DNA from: Asterella californica
Lineage: Eukaryota > Streptophyta > Marchantiopsida > Marchantiales > Aytoniaceae
Assembly: GCA_036924285.1 (NCBI GenBank)
Contig: JAYKYS010000001.1
Location: 34,223,501-34,287,500, forward strand
Direction: 5' to 3'
Length of the DNA stretch: 64,000 bases
Below the pieces are notes generated by a model that saw nothing but the letters and a program-made list of their open reading frames with translations, was not told the DNA's origin and did not search any database. Both the position numbers and the translations under genes were made by a program. Each line of letters begins with the position of its first letter. Position 1 is the first letter of the stretch. Positions 23,209 to 35,090 of the stretch are shown piece by piece.

Positions 23209-26200
23209 ATGGAGAAGACTTGTACTCTCCTGGTTCACTTTGACAAGGGCACACCCGCCCTTGCAAATGAAATCAAGGAGTGGCTAGAAGGGAGCGATAC
23301 TAGCAAAAAGGTTGAGGCGATGAAAAAAGCGGTGATGTTGCTCTTGAACGGAGAGACTCTGCCCCAGCTTTTCATTACCATTGTGCGGTATGTGCTTCCG
23401 TCCACGGATCACACGATCCAGAAGTTGCTGTTGCTGTACTTGGAGATCATTGATAAAACAGATGCTCAGGGTAAGATACTGCCGGAGATGATTCTGATCT
23501 GCCAGAACCTGAGGAACAACTTGCAGCACCCGAATGAGTATATCCGAGGTGTGACACTTCGATTTCTTTCTAGATTAAATGAGTCTGAGCTGATTGAGCC
23601 CTTGATTCCTTCAATTTTGGCCAATTTGGAACATCGTCATGCATTCGTAAGGAGGAACGCTATCCTGGCAATGATGGCTATTTACAAGCTGCCGCAGGGA
23701 GAGCATTTGCTGTCTGATGCTCCTGAGATGATTGAGAAAACGCTTGCTACTGAGCAGGATCTCTCCGCTCGGAGGAATGCATTCTTGATGCTTTACACTT
23801 GTGCGCAAGATAGAGCTGTCAGCTATCTGTTGAGCCATCTGGAAAGTGTTTCCGGATGGGGAGATATTCTGCAAATGGTGGTTTTGGAGCTCGTCAGGAA
23901 GGTATGCAGGACGAATCCTGGAGAGAAGGGGAAGTACATCAAGATTATTATCTCTCTTCTCAACTCCCCTTCGACCGCGGTGATGTATGAGTGTGCCGGC
24001 ACTTTGGTTTCTCTTTCCTCAGCACCTACTGCTATCCGAGCCGCAGCAAACACCTATTGCCAGCTTCTGCAATCTCAGAGTGATAACAATGTCAAATTGA
24101 TAGTGCTAGATCGCCTGCAGGAGCTCAAGGTCTCTCACAGGGATGTGATGGTAGAGATGATTATGGATGTATTGAGGGCTCTTTCCAGCCCCAATCTTGA
24201 CATCAGGAGAAAAACTTTGGACATTGCCCTAGATCTGATCACTCCCAGAAATATTGACGAAGTCGTTATGACACTGAAGAAGGAAGTAGTCAAAACTCAG
24301 AGCAAGGAGTTGGAGAAGAATGGAGAGTACAGACAGATGCTGGTTCAGGCAATCCATTCATGTGCTCTATCGTTTCCGGAAGTGGCCAGCACTGTGGTTC
24401 ATTTGCTGATGGATTTCTTAGGGGACAGCAACACCGCTTCTGCTGTTGACGTTGTCTTCTTTGTTAGAGAGATCATCGAGACTAATCCCAAACTCCGGGA
24501 ATCAATTATCGCCAGGCTTTTGGACACCTTCTACCAGATCCGGTCCTCAAAGGTGTGCACCAGTGCTTTGTGGATTATTGGGGAGTACTGCTTGTCTTTA
24601 TCCGAAGTTGAGAGTGGTATCTCTAGTATCAAGCAATCACTCGGGGAGCTTCCTTTTTTCACTGTTGCTGATGAAGGAACAGAAGCTGAAGCTGGCAGAG
24701 GAGCAACCCAAACCTCAAAGGGAGGAAATACCTCAGCTTCAGTTTCTTCAGCCTCGTCTAAGCGGCCGGCCGTTCTTGCCGATGGCACATACGCAAGCCA
24801 GAGTGCTGCTGCTGAGATTGCAATCTCAGCACCGCTTTCTGGCGGAGGAGCTGGGGCTTCTGCCAATCTGCGGTCAATTCTGTTGACTGGGGACTTTTTC
24901 CTCGGAGCAGTTATATCCACGACGTTGACAAAGCTCGCACTGCGACTCGAGGAAGTGTGCTCCAATGTTAGCAAAGTTAACAAGACAACGGCTGAGATCC
25001 TCCTCATATTGGTGTCCACGCTCAGACTTGGGCAATCTCACGTTCTCCCTCATCCTATTGATGACGATTCTTACGATAGAATCTCCCTGTGTGTGAGAAT
25101 ACTTTCTAGCCCCGATGACGTCATGAGGACTGTGTGGTTGAAGTATTGTCGGGAGAGCTTTGTGAAAATGATCACGGAGAAACAGCACCGAGAGACAGAA
25201 GATGCCAAGGCCAAGGCGCAAATTTCAAATGCTCAGCCAGATGATCTTATCGACTTCCATCACCTGAAGAGCAGAAAGGTAATCAACAGTGACTCAAGGT
25301 GTATGTATTCTAGGTCGTTTAAATCTCTTTCTGGATAATACCTTTGTCTTGCTCTTATGCCATTCAATTTGCTAGTGTAAACAACAGACGAGAGTTTTGT
25401 AAGCTTCGGTTACTCGATTGCTAGTCTCTGCAGCTACTTGTAGCAAATTTTCCTACACGAAGTGGCAGCTGTAAAATGTATGTCGAGCCCATTGTTTGAA
25501 ACCTATGGTAGCGTCCTTAAAGTTGTTTCACGATAATGCATGCAGGGAATGAGCCAGTTGGAGTTGGAGGACGAAATACAAACCGACCTCAAGCGAGCCA
25601 CTGGGGAGTTCACAAAGGATAGCGACAATATACGGAAGTTGAATAGAGTCCTGCAGCTTACAGGGTTCAGTGATCCTGTGTATGCGGAAGCCTACGTTAC
25701 TGTTCATCAATATGATATAGTGCTTGATGTCACTGTCGTGAATCGCACCAATGAGACTCTCCAAAATCTGTGCCTTGAGCTAGCCACAATGGGAGATTTG
25801 AAACTCGTGGAACGCCCTCAGAACTACACCCTGGCACCTGAGACTAGCAAGCAGATCCGGGCGAATATCAAGGTCTCCTCTACAGAGACTGGAGTTATTT
25901 TTGGGAACATCGTGTATGAGACAACAAGTGTGCTGGACCGTAATGTGGTTGTCTTAAACGATATTCACATAGACATTATGGACTATATCTCTCCAGCTTC
26001 ATGTCCAGATGTGGCCTTCAGAAATATGTGGGCCGAGTTCGAGTGGGAGAACAAGGTACGTTACTCGTTACTTGTATTGGTCATCTCGGTCGGACGAGCA
26101 GCCTGTCTCTACTTTGCTGCTGTTGAATTCAAGTAGCAGCTGAGAAGTGGGAACGAACATTTATTGATACACATATAGTCGGCTGAGAGTGTATGTTGCT

Positions 26201-27070
26201 AGTTCTGGCGTTGGGCTCCTATCATAGACCGACATATACAGTCGACCGAAATTGTCTTTGGGTAGTTCTTGCATTGCGCTGCTATTCCATAGACCGACCT
26301 GTATAGTCGACCGAAAGTCAACGTGTCATGGCTGTTCCCCCTGTCTAGGTGTGATTATTGTTTCACGTTCTACTTTCGGCAATTTTAAACAGGTGTAGCG
26401 ATATTTGTTTTGTTTTCGTAATATGGCTGAAAGAGGTGTAAGTCACAGTTGGTTAAGATGTGAGGAGCGTACATGGGGCCTGACGCCAACACCATGTGTT
26501 TCTGTACTTTGTTTGTTCTGTTCATGAAGGTGGCCGTCAACACAACCATTCAAGACGTACAGGAGTTTTTGAATCATATCGTCGCGTCTACCAACATGAA
26601 GTGCCTCACTCCTCCGTACGTCTTTGATATACTTCTTTTGTTGCTCTTTCTCTGTTTCTTTTACAAACTCTTACAGGTCAGTAAGGCTGACGAATTACAG
26701 TTTCAGAGAGCTAGGGTTCGTAAGCAGTTCTTAATTGCAGCTAGATGAGAACGTATTTCCGCTTGTGATTTTAGATGGTCGCTTTTGCTTATGTATGGTG
26801 TTTTTCCTATGTACCTATGACCATGTTAGTTGCTTCCAGTGAACTTGAGATGAGTTTTGTGGTGAACGCAGGTCTGCTTTGGATGGTGATTGTGGCTTTC
26901 TCGCAGCCAATCTTTACGCGAAGAGTGTATTTGGTGAAGATGCCTTGGTAAACGTTAGTGTTGAGAAGCAACCAGACGGTAAATTGAGCGGTTATATTCG
27001 CATTCGTAGCAAGACTCAGGGAATTGCACTCAGTTTGGGGGACAAGATCACCCTCAAGCAGAAGGGTTAA
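23209..27070 (+). CDS. COPB1: Coatomer subunit beta (beta-COP)
   Basis: Four exons, 23209-25278, 25546-26055, 26530-26615 and 26872-27070, join in phase at GT-AG introns and encode 954 residues; plant and animal beta-COP are about 950. Residues 1-530 are the adaptin-like HEAT solenoid ([48 protein letters not shown]). A short Ser/Ala-rich linker lies at about 500-560. The C-terminal appendage follows from about residue 700 ([33 protein letters not shown]) and ends [12 protein letters not shown]. Beta-COP is a core subunit of the COPI coat, which carries cargo from Golgi to ER and within the Golgi. Everything looks intact. The first exon is unusually long (2070 bases). Intron 2 contains a small tandem repeat. 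Confidence 0.97.
26173..26320 (+). repeat. Diverged 65-bp tandem repeat inside COPB intron 2
   Basis: The unit TAGTTCT...CATAGACCGAC...GTCGACCGAAA at 26200-26255 recurs at 26263-26320. A partial older copy (ATATAGTCGGCTGAGAG) sits just upstream. The unit contains a short palindromic GTCGAC core. Confidence 0.6.
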
Positions 27071-27882
27071 TTTTGTGGTTGGAGAACCAGCCGTTAGTGA
27101 GTGTTGGCAGAAATTAGTTCGTAAAGTGCCAATAGGTATGGTGTCAGGTTGCACTTGGTCAGTACCTCCACGTGATTCCCCGAGATTGAGAGTCAACATT
27201 GGATTGGAAGCAGCGGTGTTTGGAAGAACCTCTTTCCCTAGTTGCGATCATATGATCTTGCTTCCTACGTCCAATCAAATGAGGTTCCCTCTTGTACTTA
27301 ACTTGAGTAGGTTTAATTTTTTTGACGAAGTTTCTACTATTGATTCACCAATAAAGCTGTTTAGATCAGGTGACAGACATATTTTGTATATCCAATTTGC
27401 ATTCACGCTTTTTTGCATCCCATTAGTCGTGTGCTTGGGTGTCGCTGGCTTCTTCTTGTCTGTAATTCTCTTCATTCACCTCCGGTGTCCTGAAACGCGC
27501 GTTTCTGTGCATGCGAACACCAGTAGTTGTAGTGGTCTTTGTTGTCAGATGCGTGAGTTTCATTTTAGAGTCTTCTTAAGTGAGTGATTGAATGTCTGCG
27601 AGGAGGTTTTCACATCTGGATAGTGCACCATTTATGGGATTGCCAAGGCTGCCCCCGGTCCCTTCATAAGTAAGCACCTTGGCCATGCCAAGCGTGGCGT
27701 GAGAGGTGAGAGATGTTCAAAGTTTCTGGGCGTTTTGGCGTAGGACGGCTTCGCTCGATGACGGAAGAGCATCTCATAACTACTGTGATATAATTCTTCA
27801 GGATGATACCTCTGAATCACACAAGTTGATACCTCTTCATACGCAACGTAGATGGGTGTGGCGATGTTGCTCTCCGGGTCTG

Positions 27883-27929
27883 CACCTCCAGTTGTTCTCC
27901 GGGTCTGCTTCGGAGAGCAACTGGAGGTG
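27883..27929. repeat. 19-bp-stem hairpin downstream of COPB
   Basis: CACCTCCAGTTGTTCTCCG (27883-27901) pairs with CGGAGAGCAACTGGAGGTG (27911-27929), with one G-T pair across a 9-base loop. An extra copy of the TTGCTCTCCGGGTCTG segment just upstream (about 27867-27882) could pair with the same right arm. Confidence 0.65.
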
Positions 27930-28201
27930 AGGCTTGTGGGCTCGATGCCCCATCGATTGTGACAGAAGATGTCCCAAGTGGTTGGTGATGCGTAATTTCA
28001 GTCGCATAGAAGAGTATTTAGCAGTCGGTTAACATTTGTCGTAGACAACAGATGATTGTGTGGAAAGTCAGGTTGCTGCTGAAAGATCGTGTAGTATAGC
28101 TGAGATAAACCCCGAAGGAGCGGGGACAGTACAGCAACTCAGTGAGTACTTGAGGTATGTACAATACTCTGTACCTTATCGGCCTCAATGGATGCCTGCC
28201 T

Positions 28202-28305
28202 TTGCCTACCTTCTAACCTCGATAGGGAGCCTGAATAATTAGTTCATAAGTCGTTGCCTACCTTCTAACCTCGATAGGGAGCCTGCATAATTAGTTCATA
28301 AGTCG
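28202..28305. repeat. Tandem duplication of a 52-bp unit
   Basis: The units 28202-28253 and 28254-28305 differ by one base (CCTGAATAA versus CCTGCATAA). Confidence 0.85.
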
Positions 28306-30806
28306 TTGTCAATAATTAAAGAGTTCTCAGCTTCCGGATGGACACCGCAGCCAAATAAGATGTGTTGCTCAGGCCGTTAAGACACGAATGATTTCGGTCC
28401 ACCCCCTTTGGTACAGTTACGTTTCGGCTCCGGAGGCATAAAAAATATATACACGGTGGGCCACCAGAACATTATTCCAGAACCCTGTTTTTACATGTGA
28501 TTTGCGTTCACCCACAGGATGCACTGAGCTTCGCTGCATTTACTACAGGCTACTGTCATTCCTATTTTAGGAAGCCTAAAAGCCATATACGAACCTGTGA
28601 GTCCTACTGAACTGTAAGTATGTGCATGTGACTTCGTTCACACGTGCTCTTTCCGCACCTGTTGGTCTAGTTAGTGCATTTGTGAGAGGAATGAATTCTG
28701 GAACTTCGATCGCTTGGTTCTTTGTACTCGGCTGTTCTAGGTTTGCAACTTGCTGCTCCTCGTGTTTTTCCTCGGCTTAGATCATATATTCTCTTCTGTC
28801 CATGTACCTGTGTTTATAATGCATGCAGTGTAGATTATCTCGCTGCAAGAAAATGTTGGGAATATCTTCTTGCATGACCAATTCTGGATGGAAAAACGAC
28901 TTCTACAAAGAGTCTAACCCGTCTGACTTGTATGCCTGACTACATAAGTAATCTTGGAGACGTTGAATAATTTCCAGAAGCCATCATGGCTTCAAGTTAA
29001 GTACTGAACGTGGAAGATAAGAGTGTGGGTTTTATATTTGTTGTACTGGGAGCGAAGGGAAGAATGTTGGAATAAATCAACTCGGCATCGTTTTTGGTAT
29101 CAGAAGCTCTGAGTAGCGTGTAAAGTTCTTTCTTATCTGCCACCATACTTTCAGAAATAGACCAGATCATACTTCAATGATCTGGTACTGCATGATTTCA
29201 ACATAAGCATTTTTCAGTTTTCATGAGGAGATCTCATGAAGGTAAGGTCAAAGACAATTGTTCTTTAGATTGTTAGCTGTGATACTGAATATTTTTGCTA
29301 TGCATAATGATGTACGTCCACACGCTATTGGTAATATATATTCTCCATCAAACACGTAAGTGATACACATTTGCAGTTTCGTGATATATTTGCGGATTCT
29401 GTTCATATAACATCTAATACATTTGAGTACATATGTGAGCTGTAAAAGATGAACTCACGAGATAAGCATTTTCTACATTGAAGATTTTATTCAATAGACA
29501 GTGGTCAACAAAGAGTACAAAAGTATCAACTACTGAACTGAATTGTCTGATAGTATGATAAGAAAAATGTTAAACGCAATTAAACGCAAGAACATTTGAT
29601 AGTACACTGATAATTACTTGTTACGATAGTTTTATAAACATCCTCCAGTTGGAAAACGTGAATTTGATTGTCTTTAGGTAATTTTTCTGAGAACGTCATG
29701 TGTGGTTGTAGATATAAGTCCAGGATTCGATGTGCTCAAAAATCTTGAGGATGTTTCTTGGAGAGCCCATGGAATTCATCCTTAGTGTGATTCTCCATTA
29801 CTGGTCTCAGTACTCCATCAAATAGTTCTCTGTTCAACACGGCATTACATTCAATTTGTTCTTACTACACTGTCGAACTTTGAGGTGAGATTTGGCAGAA
29901 AGTCAGAGATTCCGAGAAAGTCAGTTGTGAAATTTTAAAATTTTACATTACCAAAATGCTAAAATCTGAAAAATTTAAGAAATATTCCATTGGATCAACG
30001 ATGAACTAAAATTGTAAGGTTGAATTTCTGAAGGTTAATAAGAAAGATTCATAACTGCAGAATTCTTTTCTATTTTGAATCTTGAGTGCACAATTTTATT
30101 TTGTGAGAAAAATAAATATTTGACAAACAAGTGTCGAATCTTACCTCGAGGTAATTACGTGTCTTGAGAACTTCGTTTGCTAATTATTTTTATGTTGGTT
30201 TTACTATCTTATGATTGTAACATGTCACTCTCATACATGAATCTTTATCCTTTTTTTTCTTTTTAATCACTCAGCTTACTTTGAGATCTGGGTTCATGAG
30301 CTCATTATTTTCTCCTCCTTTATATTCACTTGCAATCGACTAGAAAAAGAGACACTTACAAAAGCATGAATTTGACGAATTCTGGTTATAGTTAGTTTAA
30401 TCTTCCACAATATTCTAATTTGATTTATGATGATAATATAGTTAATGTTCATCTATTATCTTGTGAATGACAGTCTTGGACAAACAAGCCCCAACAGCTG
30501 TTAACAACAATCAGGCACCCGATAATGGGTTCTTGTTTTGACTTTCACGAAACTTTAACTTTTGAGGAGTATTTTTTTTGAAAAATCTAAAATCATTATA
30601 TTTTATGAACTGATAAAAATTTTACATTGTATTTTGATCATTGAAAAAGAATAATCGAATTAAAATAATCTACACTTGAATACTTCAAATCCAGAAATAT
30701 ATATATAAAATGACATGTCATGATACAAGAGTTTGATGCGCTCAACTCAACAGATAGTCAATCATAGAATCTGCAACACATACATGATTCTCTATTGACT
30801 TGTTCG

Positions 30807-33800
30807 CTAATTTACTCCATGAACCGAAAGCTGGACTTCCGGATCTAAAGAAGTGGTGGCTTTACTCTGCGACGCCAAGTGTATATTCTCTCCCTTTGTC
30901 ACTTCTTCAAAGTAATCTACACCTTGAAACATAGTCACATCTTCTCCAAAAAGTGCTGACACATCAAAGCTATATGCACCATCTTTTTTAGTCTCCACTT
31001 TTGCATCAAGTAATATTTCATGTTGAAGATGCGAGAAGGGATATACATGAACTGAAGTCGGTCAATCTCCACTGCAATATAATACCGACTAGCCTGTAAT
31101 GCACACACCAAAGTCATCCTAGAACCAGCACAAAGATCCATGATCTAGTCATCTTCTCTGGAAATATAACTGATCAGTTTACTGATCATAGCATGAGACT
31201 TCTAGTAAACATTTGCAGGTTTACTATCCGACAACAAGATCTTGTAAATGCAAGCTGGAGCTACAATTTCTACCTCCGGATATCCAACATCTGAACCAAG
31301 ATGTCCCATAGATATTTTATCGTCTTTGGATCAGAATCTTGCTGTCCAATACTCGTGGTTCATTGTTACTCTAGGTCCACCTGCATTCTTCCAATTCATC
31401 TTCATCCAAACACCGGGAGAAACTTTACATCCATTGTCGAGTAGAGCTTGTCCAACATCTACTGCTTGTTGAAGAATATGAAATATGATCATCGTCCAAT
31501 ACCCCGATGTTGAGACTTGAATGAAGTGCATCAACATCTCAGTCATATCCGCTTTAGAGAAAATTTTCGAATAATCATGTGAACAATTCTTGAGTTGAAA
31601 CCCATACGGAATATCTATGATCGTCAGCATGAACCTTTGCTTCTCAATAGAAATGGACATCTTCTTCACATTTGCAAGATAGATTTCTCAATTGTACGCT
31701 TCTTCTGCACCTTCCTTGCATCATCTACGAAGGTATGCACAAGAATCGCTTCACCTTTTTCATTCGCCTCCTTGTACTCCCGAGCATGCATAACATAATC
31801 CAAAAAGTCTGGTGGCAAAATCTCCAACAAAGTCTTCATCTTTGAAGGACATCTTTTCTAACATTCTTCAATCGGTTCTTCAAATAGTCGTTCCGGCATA
31901 ACGTTACGATGAGAATGATCTTTCTACAGAATGAAAAGAAAGTGAATTAATCAACAAGATAACCAAGAGAAAAATGTCAGAGCAAGCCATGAACTTCACG
32001 GGCTGTCATGCTAAATGTGAGTTAGACGAAAACTGAAACAGACAATAGAAAGAATTTCCTTATCAATAACTTCTCAACAGTCTAAATAAGAAATGGAGCC
32101 GTTCTTCTTGAGTATAATGATCAATTTTCACTTGCACTTCAGTCCAATCTTTAATGCCAACCATCTACATCACAACCTTTGGATGCAGTCCATGGCACAC
32201 ACTCTCACACACATCTCACACTTTTGCTGCATCTCATCCATAGAAAGTTGTCTCTGATCAACGCGAAGAAGAGTAGAGAGTTTATGATCATCAGTCACAC
32301 TCTACACTACTCGTCATCAAACACCTTTCATCTCACTTCTTCATCTTTTCATCTTTGGTGAGAGACTTTTGTCTTTTGATCTCGTGTTGCTCTCACTCTT
32401 GGAATATACGTTCTTGGACCTCCCATAGAGTTCTCACTCTGAAAGTCACTTGGAAAGTACCATCTAAAGTCAACATGTTCTTTTGGAGTTCATCTTCAAT
32501 CTAGACGTTAACGATCTCCAACATCAAGCGTTTTCAAGACATTTGTACTCTCACCAATATTCTTACTCTTCGTGAACTGCTGATGAAAGTATTTCACTTT
32601 CTGGTGGAAAATGTACTTATGCAGCACATCCACATCAATGTTATTGTCGTGCGTAAACAACGATGCTTTACTCTTTGTAAGTCCGGCGTAAATAATGCAG
32701 TTACACCAACGGAGTTGTTTATAACAACATGGATATTGTGCAAGAAGCTCAATTCTCACAAGTGCACTATGATTAACCCCCGATGATGTAGAAATGTCAA
32801 CTATGAGGAGGAGGTGAAACCCAATCAGCATTCGTGGAACAATTGCGAGTATCAACAACAATTTGTTGTAGTGAGCATATGCATTTCTCTACATTGCTTT
32901 CTTCAACCTTTCAACAAATGAGTGCTTACACTCGATTTTGATACGGTCTCCAGTTATCGTTGTTGGTTTCCGCGGACGACTTCACGAACTGGTCGATACA
33001 GATTTGTATTACTTCGTCTGTTACATGACAATGTTCGAATGCTTTATTCCTTACATCATTCTTCATGTCCTAGATGAATGCGATCTCTTGCAAGGAAGTC
33101 AACGTCTGGAGGACAGCATCCGACTCAACATGAATGGATGTACCAGTTAGATCTGGAGAAGTCGAGCGACTAAGTTCTTCTTCTTCAACAAGGCTAGCGT
33201 GAAGAACACTAGCCGAAGATGAAGGTCTTCGACGAAGATGAAAAACTCCTCCTAATGAGACATTAGCACCCGAGTCACGTGACACAAAGTGACTTTGGTC
33301 CCGACTCAGAGGTTGAGATGATCGTGATCGACGCTCGAGCCTCCTCGGTCATATCTGCCTCATCGATTGATGTCAACCTCACTTTGGCTTTCGATCTCGA
33401 CTTCTTCGAGGTACTTCGATCAAGTTGGATCACTTATGGATGAGAAAGATATACTCCAGCATTATCCGTAAGAACAATAATCAGCCTTGTTAGAATGAAC
33501 TTCTTGACCGCATCTCGTCCCAAAATCTTGTACTTGGGACTAACCTCCACAAACTCTTTGAATGCTTGCAACATCTGTAGAGAGAAAACATGGCGGCAAG
33601 ATAAGTATAGAGATTGAGCCAAGAAAGAAAAGATGAAGACTATAAATAAGACGAATTTGACAATAGCAGATGAAGCAATGATGACCGACAACTTAGCAAA
33701 CGGAGAATGAACTGCAAGGACTACCAGCCAGCCAAGTCAGACAGCCCATGAACTTCATGGACTGCTGGTTAGCTTAGCTCGATGACCCATGAAGTTCATG

Positions 33801-35090
33801 GACCACTTGCTAGTTGACGAGCAAGATAGTCTATGAACTTCTAACCGTACGTCTTGGTGGGTAGCCCAGAACTCCGTGAGCTTAAGGTCAACTCATGGTT
33901 CTAGTCCATGAACCTGACAACACATTATCATGAAAGATGAAATAAGACAAGAACATGTAAAACCTCACCTGTGTCAACAGCCCATTGATCTCTTTGCAAA
34001 TATGAGCTCACATCTTGTCTTTAGCGAAATTCCTCACCGGCATGTCGTAGCGGATAAAACCTCTTTTCGGTCTGATAAGCAATACCTCGACAGATCTCAT
34101 ATCAGGCGAGACGGACACGACAAAGCTTGCCATAACTGGTTCTTTGCGAATCTTCTCTAACATCAGCTGTAAGGCGTCGAGTTCTAGCAAACCATCAATG
34201 AGAAATCATTTTTCTTTCCATGTCATTTTTAGAAATAAATAGAAAATGTCACCCGCCATGTATGGTATAATTGGAGCGGGTGTCATAATCAGCACTATTT
34301 TGGGATATCGTCTAGAGACCTAAAACCTATTTTTGATGTTCTAGCTAAATACAAGACATTGGCACGAAGACAAGATGGAGCTGATCGCTAAAGAGAATAT
34401 GACTGACAACTCTGCAAATGTAAAATGAATAATGAACTTTTCAACCCCAACTTATATAGTTTTTTCTAAGGAGGGCTGCGATCAATGTAGAAATAGATCA
34501 ATGCGTAAGATTTCACGATTTAGTCAGATTGATTTCTACTCGCTTGTGAGAGAAAATTTACAAAAAAGATTTTAAAGGAATATTTGAGCGTATCTCACCT
34601 CCATTATAAAAAAAAGACAACATTCTCTACAGTTTTTCTCTACCACTTTCACGATTTTAGAGGTTTAGTATCCATATCTTCAAATTTTGCATTTTTCATA
34701 ATTTTCTGGTTGTAATGCGTGTGATAAAGCATGCCCAAAATATAAATCAGGTAAATTTTCTATAGAAGAGGGTATGAATTGACACCGCAAGTTGATCTTC
34801 GATAAAACTTCTTCTGATTTTGAATATGATGATTCGAGAGATTCATCAGTCCTAATACAACTCTCTTCGGAGATAATTCCAACTCTGGAGGACGTTCATC
34901 CGAAGTACTATCGTCACTAACTTCTGATTCTTCAATGAAAATCTATTCAATCTCGTGGTCCGAGACAAAACTAGATTCAAGATGTACAACAATTTGATCC
35001 TTCTCGGACGGATTTATCTCTTGCACAAGTCGCCTAGCGCTAAGAGGTAAATCACCTCTCGAAAGAGACTCGTTTGGACAATCTGCTGCA
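30807..35090 (-). pseudogene. Broken gene for a beta-type DNA amino-methyltransferase-like protein (copy 1)
   Basis: Read on the minus strand, a series of fragments encodes one protein. They are an acidic N-terminal stretch (about 35080-34750, RPPELELSPKRVVLGLMNLS), LELDALQLMLEKIRKEPVM (34187-33978), MLQAFKEFVEVSPKYKI (33574-33440), and LFTHDNNIDVDVLHKYIFHQ (about 32670). Next come LLEILPPDFLDYVMHAREY (about 31835) and the methyltransferase part, 31669 down to 30935. That part has TIIDIPYGFQ (31621-31595; motif IV), VDVGQALLDNGCKVSPGVW, WKNAGGPRVTMNHEYW and SMGHLGSDVGYPEVEIV. It ends with SHAMISKLISYISREDD and DLCAGSRMTLVCALQASRYY (from 31138; motif I with the following helix). Motif IV before motif I is the beta order of N6A/N4C methyltransferases. 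Stops interrupt the tail (TGA at RF-SKDDK, TAG at NVY-KSHAM, TAG before IMDLCAGS), so the copy is dead. Its target base cannot be told. Confidence 0.65.
33746..33920. repeat. Small array of palindromic motifs in the methyltransferase-like pseudogene
   Basis: CCATGAACTTCATGG (33746-33760) and CCATGAAGTTCATGG (33787-33801) are followed by degenerate copies near 33831, 33866 and 33906, about 35-44 bp apart. The array lies between two coding fragments in an apparent intron. Single copies lie at 31987, 35111, 36430 and, degenerate, 38317 and 38511. Confidence 0.75.

Larger units (their letters stand above)
27071..30806. other. Intergenic region downstream of COPB
   Basis: This starts with the COPB 3' UTR and becomes increasingly AT-rich towards 30.8 kb. 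A 187-codon open frame at 27024-27587 overlaps the last exon out of frame and has no protein features. Apart from the hairpin and tandem duplication listed separately, I see nothing supportable. Confidence 0.35.

Noticed and set aside
27024..27587. 187-codon open frame overlapping the COPB stop region
   Set aside because: It overlaps the last COPB exon in another frame and continues into the 3' UTR with no protein features.
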